From the NCBI GenBank assembly GCA_002429965.1, contig DJBG01000238.1:30482-38940 (forward strand): a stretch of DNA of 8,459 bases, written 5' to 3'. Every line of letters starts with the position of its first letter. Within the stretch, counting starts at the first letter, position 1. Both the position numbers and the translations under genes were made by a program. This DNA comes from Hungatella sp. UBA5982. Lineage in GTDB: Bacteria > Bacillota > Clostridia > Lachnospirales > Lachnospiraceae. Positions 1 through 6,089 of this stretch are shown here, piece after piece. Under the pieces are notes generated by a model. That model saw only the letters and a list, made by a program, of their open reading frames with translations, was not told the origin of the DNA and searched no databases.

Positions 1-1181
1 CAAGGCGCAAGGGGATCGGTATCCTGGGGACCGGTGATTTTACCCACCCGGCGTGGCGTGAGGAATTAAAAGAAAAGCTGGTTCCCGCAGAGGAAGGGCT
101 TTACATATTAAAAGAAGAATACCGTGTGGACAAGGGAGCCGGGCCGGAAGCCAGGACTCCCAGGTTTGTGGTCTCCGGGGAGATCAGCACTATTTATAAG
201 AAAAATGGGAAAGTGAGAAAGGTTCACAGCGTCATTCTCTTTCCTGGCATTGAGGAGGCAGAGCTGCTTTCAAAAAAGCTGGAAACCATTGGGAACCTTC
301 ATTCAGACGGCAGACCCATTTTGGGACTGGATTGTCATGACCTTCTGGAAATCACACTGGAATTATGCCCCAGGGCAATTTACATTCCTGCCCATATCTG
401 GACGCCGCATTTTTCTTTGTTCGGAGCATTTTCCGGTTTTGATTCTATTGAGGAGTGTTTTGAGGATTTGACTCCCTATGTGCATGCGCTGGAAACAGGG
501 CTTTCTTCCGATCCTCCTATGATATGGCGTTTGTCGGCCCTGGATCGTTTTCAGCTTATCTCTAACTCCGATGCCCATTCCCCATCAAAGCTTGGCAGGG
601 AAGCCAATCTTCTGGATATCGACTTGTCCTATACCGGGCTTTGGAATGCCATACAAAAGGGAGAGGGATTAGAGGGGACCATAGAGTTTTTTCCGGAAGA
701 GGGGAAATACCATTATGATGGCCACCGGAAATGCAGCCTCTGCCTCTCTCCGTCAGAAGCAAAGCGGTATTCCGGCAAGTGTCCGGTATGCGGCCGTAAG
801 CTGACCACCGGCGTGTCCCACCGGATCGATCAGCTGGCTGACCGCAGCCAGGGCTATGTTCTTCCCGGCGGAAAACCGTTTGAGAATCTGGTCCCCCTTT
901 CCGAAGTTATTGCTGCTTCGATAGGATATACCGTCGCAAGCAAAAAGGTCCAGAACCAGTATGAATCCATGATAAGAGATTTAGGACCGGAATTTCATAT
1001 TCTTCGGGAATTGTCTTTGGAGGACATCAGGCATGCTTCCGGTGATATGATTTCCGAGGGGATCAGGCGGCTGAGAGAGGGAAGGGTTGAGTGCAGTCCC
1101 GGATATGACGGGGAATATGGAATTATCCGGCTGTTTGAGCCGGAGGAAATTGACAAGCGAGGAAAAAACAGCCGAACCTGA
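1..1181 (+). CDS. Endonuclease Q homologue (PHP domain + Cys4 zinc), 5'-truncated by window edge
   Basis: The frame is open from base 3 to the TGA at 1179-1181, giving 392 visible residues; I estimate that a few tens of N-terminal residues lie outside the window. The first ATG/GTG-type codons inside the window (GTG at 126) are not the real start, because the conserved GTGDFTHP motif of the PHP fold lies upstream of it (about 24-47). Also visible are a PAHIWTP metal-site segment near 390-410, the SNSDAHSP motif near 560-590, and a CxxC...CxxC zinc site with Cys codons at 732, 741, 780 and 789. A C-terminal helix-hairpin-helix-like segment follows. This order matches the endonuclease Q (TIGR00375-like) family, known in Thermococcales and some bacteria to nick DNA 5' of deaminated bases such as uracil and hypoxanthine. 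It sits 47 bp upstream of nth, consistent with a base-damage repair operon. Older annotations often call such proteins UvrD-like helicases, which the domains do not support. Family confidence is high; substrate is inferred. Confidence 0.9.
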   Translation, partial: RRKGIGILGTGDFTHPAWREELKEKLVPAEEGLYILKEEYRVDKGAGPEARTPRFVVSGEISTIYKKNGKVRKVHSVILFPGIEEAELLSKKLETIGNLHSDGRPILGLDCHDLLEITLELCPRAIYIPAHIWTPHFSLFGAFSGFDSIEECFEDLTPYVHALETGLSSDPPMIWRLSALDRFQLISNSDAHSPSKLGREANLLDIDLSYTGLWNAIQKGEGLEGTIEFFPEEGKYHYDGHRKCSLCLSPSEAKRYSGKCPVCGRKLTTGVSHRIDQLADRSQGYVLPGGKPFENLVPLSEVIAASIGYTVASKKVQNQYESMIRDLGPEFHILRELSLEDIRHASGDMISEGIRRLREGRVECSPGYDGEYGIIRLFEPEEIDKRGKNSRT

Positions 1182-1228
1182 AAAGGAGAGCAGATACAAT
1201 ACAGTGACGGAAGGTTGGGAAATACCGT

Positions 1229-1885
1229 ATGAGAAAGAAAGATGTCAGTTATATACTTGGAAAATTGGACCAGGTTTACGGTGTGACAAAGGAGGGGTTT
1301 TACCATCAGCAGCCCTGGCAGCTACTGGCGGCCATCATGCTTAGCGCCCAAAGCACGGACAAACAGGTGGAGGAGGTGCTACCCCAGCTGTTTCAGCGCT
1401 TTCAGACCGTAGAGCAGATGGCGGAAGCGGCCCTGGAGGAAATTGAGGATTCCATACGCTCCATCGGACTTTATAAAAATAAGGCAAGAAATTTGAAAAA
1501 ATGCTGCAGGCAGATCGCGGATGAATATGGAGGTGAGGTCCCGATGGATATTGACGGGGTCTTAAATCTTGCCGGAGTGGGCAGAAAAACCGCCACCTTA
1601 TTTCTGGCAGATGCTTACGGAATTCCTGGGGTCACGGTGGATACCCATGTATTCCGCATTTCCAGGCGGCTGGGTTGGGCCACAGGGAAAAATCCGGCAG
1701 AGGTGGAAGTGGAATTGCAGAGGATACTGCCAAAGGACCACTGGAACCGAATCAATTTTCAGCTGATTTATCATGGCAGGGCAATCTGTACGGCAAGGAA
1801 GGCAAAGTGCGGGGAATGCGTGCTAAGGGAATGGTGTGAGCAGATGATGGACAAAGACGGAAAAGGAGATAGAAAGATATCATGA
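1229..1885 (+). CDS. nth: Endonuclease III, DNA glycosylase/AP lyase
   Basis: This 218-residue protein is a full-length endonuclease III, the bifunctional glycosylase that removes oxidised pyrimidines and cleaves abasic sites. The helix-hairpin-helix reads LAGVGRKTA, with catalytic Lys120 and Asp138 (in VDTHV) at the same positions as in the E. coli enzyme. The C-terminal 4Fe-4S loop is C-x6-C-x2-C-x5-C with Cys187, 194, 197 and 203, again matching E. coli numbering. ATG 1229 is the first possible start after an in-frame TGA at 1205. Its ribosome site is weak: GGGA at 1217-1220 is well spaced, and GGAAGG at 1209 is somewhat far. It follows the endonuclease Q homologue by 47 bp, and its TGA overlaps the next ATG by four bases, implying co-transcription and translational coupling. 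Confidence 0.97.
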   Translation: MRKKDVSYILGKLDQVYGVTKEGFYHQQPWQLLAAIMLSAQSTDKQVEEVLPQLFQRFQTVEQMAEAALEEIEDSIRSIGLYKNKARNLKKCCRQIADEYGGEVPMDIDGVLNLAGVGRKTATLFLADAYGIPGVTVDTHVFRISRRLGWATGKNPAEVEVELQRILPKDHWNRINFQLIYHGRAICTARKAKCGECVLREWCEQMMDKDGKGDRKIS

Positions 1886-2358
1886 AACTTATGTTTAAAC
1901 AGCGTTTTTTTTCCTGGTTTGATAGTTACGACATATATGATGAAAATGGCGCTGCCGTATATACGGTCTGCGGCAGGCCTGCCTGGGGCCACAAGCTGGA
2001 AATCTATGACAACAGCGGCAATCACCTGGCTACCTTAAGGGAACAGGTGCTTACCTTCCTGCCCCGGTTTGCCATCCAGATCGGCGGAGAAACGGTGGGA
2101 ACCATCACCAAGGAGTTTACTTTTTTTAAACCCTCTTTTTCCGTTGACTGCAATGGCTGGCATGTGGAAGGCAGCTTCCTGGAATGGGATTACTCCATTC
2201 TTTCCCAGACCGGCAGCATTGTTGCACGGATTGAAAAGCAGCTTTTTCATTTTACCGATACCTACTTGATTGATGTGACCGATGGGCAGGACAGCCTTTT
2301 AGCACTTTTGGTGGTCCTTGCCATAGATGCGGTCAAATGCAGCCAGAACAAAGGCTGA
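1882..2358 (+). CDS. LURP-one-related (LOR/YxjI-like) small protein
   Basis: This is a 158-residue protein with no signal peptide or clear membrane segment. It has the pattern of the LURP-one-related fold: an N-terminal segment (MFKQRFFSWFDSYDIYDENG) followed by short beta-strand repeats. Phrases such as YDNSGNHLATL, GGETVGTITKEF, GWHVEGSF and DYSIL..GSIVARIEKQ resemble the Bacillus YxjI/tubby-like beta barrel, which is usually 150-170 residues. The C-terminal LLALLVVLAIDAV would form the central hydrophobic helix of that barrel. The molecular role of the family in bacteria is not established; lipid binding is only suggested by the tubby-like fold. The ATG overlaps the nth stop (ATGA, 1882-1885), so it is probably the last gene of the repair operon, and a strong terminator follows 50 bp downstream. 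Confidence is good for the family, low for any function. Confidence 0.8.
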   Translation: MKLMFKQRFFSWFDSYDIYDENGAAVYTVCGRPAWGHKLEIYDNSGNHLATLREQVLTFLPRFAIQIGGETVGTITKEFTFFKPSFSVDCNGWHVEGSFLEWDYSILSQTGSIVARIEKQLFHFTDTYLIDVTDGQDSLLALLVVLAIDAVKCSQNKG

Positions 2359-2401
2359 TGGTTTTAGCTTCCGTAGGCATCAGATCAGAAATCCATGAAA
2401 C

Positions 2402-2458
2402 AAAATACCTCCCTGCCGGATTCTTAAAAACTGGCAGGGAGGGATTTTACTTTTTCAG
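2402..2458 (+). terminator. Intrinsic terminator closing the repair operon
   Basis: A 12-bp stem forms between 2408-2419 and 2431-2442 (ten perfect pairs CCTCCCTGCC/GGCAGGGAGG, then one G-T and one G-C) with an 11-nt loop. After one mismatch it extends by AAAAT (2402-2406) pairing with ATTTT (2444-2448). T-rich sequence follows to 2455. The A-rich left flank means it could also stop transcripts arriving from the right. Confidence 0.9.
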
Positions 2459-2648
2459 TTTTCCGATATCTGCCATTTCTATTTTTGAGGTAAGACTCAT
2501 CTTCAATGGATCTGTAGTTTACCCAGCTGATATAATATTCAACTCTATATATCAAATTCGATTTATCATCTAATTGACTCATTCGCGCTATTTTAATACT
2601 AGAGATGGAATTATTATATAATTGAAAAAATATATACAGTGTGTTATA
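2424..2648 (-). pseudogene. Possible minus-strand gene remnant (open frame, unidentified)
   Basis: Reading leftwards, a frame is open from just after a TAG (2649-2651) to a TAA at 2424-2426. From its internal ATG at 2582 it would give 52 residues rich in Tyr, Asn, Ser and Lys, beginning MSQLDDKSNLIYRVEYYISW. The composition looks more like a real protein tail than random AT-rich sequence. However, no ribosome site precedes the ATG, its last codons run through the 2402-2458 hairpin, and its upstream part overlaps a strong plus-strand promoter. The most economical reading is the decayed 3' end of a former gene, or a chance ORF. I do not recognise a family. Confidence 0.25.
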
Positions 2649-2650
2649 CT
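2622..2650 (+). promoter_or_regulatory. Sigma-A promoter of the two-component operon
   Basis: TTGAAA at 2622-2627 and TATACT at 2645-2650 are separated by exactly 17 bp, and TGT immediately before the -10 gives an extended -10. Transcription should start near 2657, about 200 bases before the response regulator. The promoter looks strong enough to work without an activator. A short direct repeat CAGTG (2637-2641, 2653-2657) flanks the -10, and an inverted repeat ACTTGA-N6-TCAAGT lies downstream at 2698-2715; either could be an operator, but this is unproven. Confidence 0.75.
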
Positions 2651-2689
2651 ATCAGTGCATTTTTTAAGTAAAACAGGGAAAAAAGTACG

Positions 2690-2851
2690 GTGGATAAACT
2701 TGAACACTATCAAGTATATGCGGTCCTTTCTTCCAACTTTGAGGTCCATGAAAGGCTGGTGTGTACAACATTTGTCCTAAATTTAGAAGCAGTTCAAATA
2801 CATATTATCCTGGTGCTGATGAGATATATTGCCTTGCAGAAAGGTTGGTGA
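2690..2851 (+). CDS. Possible 53-aa leader ORF ahead of the response regulator (GTG start)
   Basis: A GTG at 2690 begins a 53-codon frame that ends at TGA 2849-2851, six bases before the response regulator ATG. AGGGA at 2675-2679 lies 10 bases upstream of the GTG. The encoded peptide starts VDKLEHYQVYAVL, has a single Cys near its middle and a hydrophobic stretch IIILVLM-like (IHIILVLM) near the C-terminus. It has neither the amphipathic N-terminus nor the acidic tail expected of AgrD. In its favour are the position between a strong promoter and the regulator and the snug fit to the downstream start. Against it are the GTG start, the modest ribosome site and the lack of any recognisable family; the same stretch is also largely open on the other strand. 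It could be a coupling leader, a small signalling peptide or chance. Confidence 0.3.
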   Translation: MDKLEHYQVYAVLSSNFEVHERLVCTTFVLNLEAVQIHIILVLMRYIALQKGW

Positions 2852-2857
2852 ATAATC

Positions 2858-3604
2858 ATGTTGACGATATTTATGTGTGATGATGATCCAGAAGCCCGTG
2901 CACAATATGCCAGGCTGATAAAAAAAGTCGCAAAGAAAAACAAGGTGGAAATCACCATTTCTTATTTCAACAGCGGAGAAGAACTTTTGTTTTACCTGGC
3001 TGATTCACCGAACCAAGCAGACATCATCTACCTGGATATCTTGATGAATAATTTGAATGGGCTGGACACCGCGAAGAGGCTTCGTGAACTTGAGTGTAAT
3101 TCAGAAATCATCTTTCTGACTATAAGTGAGGATTATGTTTTTGATGCTTATGATATTTCACCGATCCACTATCTGATGAAATCCAATATTACTACTGCTA
3201 AATTTGAGGAAGTATTCATCAGGGCTACGACTTTGGTCTCAAAAAAGGAAAATGATATGTTCCTTTGTGAGTCGGGTAAGAATAATATTCGAAAAGTTAT
3301 TCCATTCAAGGAAATCTCTTTCTTCGAAATCTGGAAACGAATTGTGACAGTCCACTACAATGGAGGGGAAAGCTTTGATTTTTATTCGACAATGGAGCAG
3401 TTGGAGAATCAGTTGCTCCATAAGGGATTCATTCGCATTCACCGTTCGTATATTGTGAACATGTCCTATATTTCGCAATTTCAACAGAACACCTTGTTTT
3501 TGAAAACAGGTGAAAATATTCCGATCGGTGCAACTTATATGAAGCAGATGAAACAGGTTTTCATTGATTATATCAGTCGTACCAACATTCATGATTGTGG
3601 ATAG
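2858..3604 (+). CDS. LytTR-domain response regulator (AgrA-like)
   Basis: This 248-residue response regulator has a receiver domain at about residues 1-125 and a LytTR DNA-binding domain at about 135-240. In the receiver, the acidic pocket is Asp8-Asp9-Asp10 (MCDDD), the phospho-acceptor is Asp60 (YLDI), the switch Thr is Thr88 (FLTIS) and the conserved Lys is Lys108 (YLMKS, where YLLKP is usual). The LytTR signature FIRIHRSYIVNMSYI is clear near 191-205. Proteins of this class bind pairs of roughly 9-12 bp direct repeats spaced two helical turns apart and usually activate transcription. A weak AAGG ribosome site precedes ATG 2858. The histidine kinase follows after six bases, so the two are surely co-transcribed. 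No AgrB/AgrD genes are present nearby, so the signal is unknown. Repeat pairs at 7501-7533 and 7618-7650 are candidate targets. Confidence 0.93.
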   Translation: MLTIFMCDDDPEARAQYARLIKKVAKKNKVEITISYFNSGEELLFYLADSPNQADIIYLDILMNNLNGLDTAKRLRELECNSEIIFLTISEDYVFDAYDISPIHYLMKSNITTAKFEEVFIRATTLVSKKENDMFLCESGKNNIRKVIPFKEISFFEIWKRIVTVHYNGGESFDFYSTMEQLENQLLHKGFIRIHRSYIVNMSYISQFQQNTLFLKTGENIPIGATYMKQMKQVFIDYISRTNIHDCG

Positions 3605-3610
3605 GAGAAT

Positions 3611-4954
3611 ATGATGTTAAGTCTTGCTTCGTTGATTATTTATGATGCATTTACTCTTCTGCGTTTTAAAAAGCTGTTTCCGGCGAAAAAGGATCATTGG
3701 ATCTTTTATATTATTGCAATTGCCATAAATGTTATCATATCGGCTGCGGCCTATACACTGCTGGATTCAAGATTCGCTGTTTATCTGGTGTTTATGTCAT
3801 TTATGTTATCTTTCAATTTCTTATTCAATGGAACTCCTATTCAAATTCTTTATGCAGGCAGCATCTATACATTTTCCTTGTATTCCAGCCGAGGAATTAT
3901 CTTTTCAATTTATTCCATCGTTTTGCATACAAGTATTAAAGATGTACTCCAGCAAAACAATAATATTGGTATGATTTCTGCATTGACCGTACTTCTTGCA
4001 ATTCTGTACTTCCTGCTTATCCGTGATGTCATCCTTCCAAAACAAAAGGCCAGGTATTTACTGAGTAACCAAGGTCAGCTTAAATTTGTGGTCATTTATC
4101 TGTTTTTTCAATGGCTGTTTCTCACACTTATTAATGATGGGCGTTACTACGATGATATCAGGCAAATTTGGTTTTCATCTCTATATTTGGGCTCCTGCAT
4201 TATAAGTAATCTGTGGCTGCTGGTTATCCTGAATCATGCATCAAGGATATCTGAATTATTTGAATACGAATTGTTTACTCATCAATTGCAAGAACAACTT
4301 TCCCGTCAAATGCGTCACTATCAATCCTATCGCAAATTTACAGAAAGCTATCGGGCCTTTCGGCATGATTATGAAAAGTTGATGGCTTCTTTAAAAACTT
4401 TATTGCGCCGCAAGGAATATAAAAAGGCCATCCGAATGTTGGACGACATTCACGATACGATGCAGCAGAGCGTAATGATTCACAAAAACTATTCCGATAA
4501 TATGATCTTGGATTCCATATTGCAGGATGCGGCTGGTGTCTGCGAAGAAAAGAATATCCGTTTTTCGGCGCATGCATATCTCCCTGAATCTGTACCAATG
4601 GCAGACCTGGACATTGTCCGTGTTTTTTCCAATATTATTAACAATGCGATAGAAGCCTGTAACAAGGTATCCGATTCAGAACGTTTCATTGAGGTGACGA
4701 GCAATAGTACTCCGTATTGGGCAATCATTGAGGTAACCAATTCATTTAACGGAGAGCTGTTAATTGTGGGCGGTGAACCAGAGACAACAAAAGAGGACAA
4801 GGATTTCCATGGTTTTGGGTTACGAATCATAAGGGAGACGATTGAAGGGCTGGGGGGATTGGTATTTATAGAACCAGACAGAGAAAAGAGGATATTCAGA
4901 ATAAAGGGCTGCATACCTAAAAATCCCCGCTCAAAAGCAGCTAAAACAGTATAA
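3611..4954 (+). CDS. GHKL sensor histidine kinase (AgrC-like)
   Basis: This protein of 447 residues (446 if the second of two adjacent ATGs is used) is a membrane sensor kinase. About six hydrophobic segments fill residues 31-208, then a helical linker leads to an H-box FRHDY with His252 as the likely phosphorylation site. The GHKL ATPase domain shows the N-box NIINNAIEAC (341-350) and a G-box GFGLRII (401-407), the usual AgrC/HPK10 arrangement. The Shine-Dalgarno AGGAG at 3603-3607 overlaps the regulator's stop codon; its spacing suits ATG 3614 better than ATG 3611. It should phosphorylate the response regulator encoded just upstream. Peptide sensing is typical of the class, but no peptide precursor or AgrB processing gene is visible beside it. 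The C-terminus ends just before a terminator. Confidence 0.93.
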   Translation: MMLSLASLIIYDAFTLLRFKKLFPAKKDHWIFYIIAIAINVIISAAAYTLLDSRFAVYLVFMSFMLSFNFLFNGTPIQILYAGSIYTFSLYSSRGIIFSIYSIVLHTSIKDVLQQNNNIGMISALTVLLAILYFLLIRDVILPKQKARYLLSNQGQLKFVVIYLFFQWLFLTLINDGRYYDDIRQIWFSSLYLGSCIISNLWLLVILNHASRISELFEYELFTHQLQEQLSRQMRHYQSYRKFTESYRAFRHDYEKLMASLKTLLRRKEYKKAIRMLDDIHDTMQQSVMIHKNYSDNMILDSILQDAAGVCEEKNIRFSAHAYLPESVPMADLDIVRVFSNIINNAIEACNKVSDSERFIEVTSNSTPYWAIIEVTNSFNGELLIVGGEPETTKEDKDFHGFGLRIIRETIEGLGGLVFIEPDREKRIFRIKGCIPKNPRSKAAKTV

Positions 4955-4993
4955 AAACAGGCAGCGATTCCAATGAGATGGAAGCTGCCTTTT
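4952..4993. terminator. Bidirectional terminator between convergent operons
   Basis: AGGCAGC (4959-4965) pairs with GCTGCCT (4984-4990), and after a two-base bulge TTCC (4968-4971) pairs with GGAA (4980-4983) around an 8-nt loop. Tttt follows on the plus strand. On the minus strand the stem is followed by GTTTTTAT (complement of 4952-4958). It begins at the kinase stop and lies within 10 bases of the ibrB stop, so it probably ends transcription from both sides. Confidence 0.85.
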
Positions 4994-4999
4994 AATGTT

Positions 5000-5671
5000 T
5001 CATTTATAATTTTTATATTCAAATTCTTTCCACGATTTGGAAAACTCGTGGTTTTGGAAGGCTTCTTTCAATCCGCTGATTTGTTTCAGCCGTATGACTT
5101 CATCCAATTCCATGCCCAAATTTTTTTCGATTTTAGCGTCTGACCATCCCATTTTTGAAAGGTTGACAACAATCTCACTCATCGAACGGATCTGGTGGGT
5201 TCCTCTTGCCCGATTGTGGCGGATCGTAGATCCGATGCGTTCGTCCAGAGGCTTATCAATGATGGTTAAAGGTAAGTAACCATGGCGTATTTTGGCTATT
5301 TCAGGATATCTGCCAATTTTGTTACGGTGAAATCCATCTGTGATTTCGTAGTGATCATTGTCAATACGGTAGGATACGATTGGTTGGGTAAAATCGTCCA
5401 TTCTGATAGAGGTATAAAGCAGTTCCATTTCATCCGGCGCAACCTTATTGGGATTATAATCGTTTGCCTGTACCTTTTGGGCGGGGATCCACTCCACGAG
5501 GTCTACAGGATCGTGAAACGGAGAACATTTGCTTAATGCCCGGCGAATTTTGTTTAGTGCCTGTACCTTTTCATGCAGTTTCATTGTTTTTAGTAGTTGT
5601 ATGATTTTCTCAATACAAGCTTCAAGCTCCGAATAGCAGGTTCCTGCTATTTTCTCTTTTGTGGATTCCAT
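5000..5671 (-). CDS. ibrB: IbrB-like ParB/Srx-fold protein
   Basis: This is a 223-residue protein with a ParB N-terminal-like (ParB/Srx) domain. Residues 55-75 carry the opening segment (VDLVEWIPAQKVQANDYNPN), then ITDGFHR (110-116) supplies the conserved GxxR-type motif and STIRHNRARGTH (148-159) the second nucleotide-contact motif. A helical segment at 163-200 (MSEIVVNL...SDAKIEKNLGM) resembles the ParB helix-turn-helix. The length and the RHNRARG form fit IbrB, partner of IbrA. ParB-fold proteins bind or hydrolyse nucleotides (CTP in ParB); activity here is unknown. I choose ATG 5671 because AGGAG (5683-5679) is seven bases before it; the TTG at 5677 is too close to that site. The start lies inside the 3' end of the acetyltransferase gene (50-bp overlap). 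It is the last gene of the operon. Confidence 0.85.
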   Translation of the reverse strand: MESTKEKIAGTCYSELEACIEKIIQLLKTMKLHEKVQALNKIRRALSKCSPFHDPVDLVEWIPAQKVQANDYNPNKVAPDEMELLYTSIRMDDFTQPIVSYRIDNDHYEITDGFHRNKIGRYPEIAKIRHGYLPLTIIDKPLDERIGSTIRHNRARGTHQIRSMSEIVVNLSKMGWSDAKIEKNLGMELDEVIRLKQISGLKEAFQNHEFSKSWKEFEYKNYK

Positions 5672-6089
5672 GCGCAATCTCCTGACTTTTTCCGGATAAA
5701 AACCAATAGTTTTTTGTTTTTCTATAAATTATAAATCCCTGCCGTATATAGTAATCCCTGATAACTTCAATGTTGGTCGAGGTGCGCACAGGCATTTTGA
5801 TTTCGTGACAGTATACGAACCGGGCATCTGTTAAGGCTTTGAACAGGCCTTGTCTGCGGTATCTTATCTCCACATATTCGGTAGAAAATAAAATGTATTC
5901 ATCCTTAATCATCAGAGATGAAAAGGCGGCGACCTGCCCTTCTTTTTCAATTAGAAACCAGATTTTATCGGGCTCGTTGCGCAAATAGGGCATTTGCCTG
6001 ATGTATCGCTCCTCTGCGAAAAAGCGCCCCATCTTCGAATAAAAAAGCGCTTTATCATAGTTCCCTTCAAAGCATTGTATTTTTTCCAT
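5622..6089 (-). CDS. GNAT-family N-acetyltransferase embedded in ibrA-ibrB operon
   Basis: This 155-residue protein has the GNAT fold. A beta-strand pair at about 44-60 (IWFLIEKEGQVAAFSSL) is followed by YVEIRYRRQGLFKALTDAR (72-90), whose RRQGLF is the acetyl-CoA pyrophosphate-binding motif A. RDYYIRQGFIIYRKTKNYW (111-129) corresponds to the C-terminal motif B. The N-terminus is short and there are no membrane segments. ATG 6089 is chosen because a very strong purine-rich site (GGAGGAGGAGG) lies just before it; the frame stays open upstream but without a better start. The gene begins 23 bp inside ibrA and ends 50 bp inside ibrB, so translation of the three is probably coupled. The substrate cannot be told from sequence; given the neighbours it may acetylate a partner protein, a nucleoside or a small molecule. 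Confidence 0.85.
   Translation of the reverse strand: MEKIQCFEGNYDKALFYSKMGRFFAEERYIRQMPYLRNEPDKIWFLIEKEGQVAAFSSLMIKDEYILFSTEYVEIRYRRQGLFKALTDARFVYCHEIKMPVRTSTNIEVIRDYYIRQGFIIYRKTKNYWFLSGKSQEIAHGIHKRENSRNLLFGA

Noticed and set aside
995..1306. 103-codon minus-strand frame opposite the endonuclease Q homologue / nth junction
   Set aside because: It is antisense to two well-supported genes and has no start signal.
2337..2573. 78-codon plus-strand frame after the LURP-one-like gene
   Set aside because: It runs straight through the strong terminator hairpin, has no ribosome site and its composition is not protein-like.
2690..2851. AgrD-type autoinducer precursor
   Set aside because: There is no amphipathic N-terminal helix, no Cys-containing core followed by an acidic conserved tail, and no adjacent agrB.
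4489..5022. 177-codon minus-strand frame opposite the kinase 3' end
   Set aside because: It is antisense to conserved GHKL motifs, overlaps the terminator, lacks a ribosome site and has no recognisable domain.
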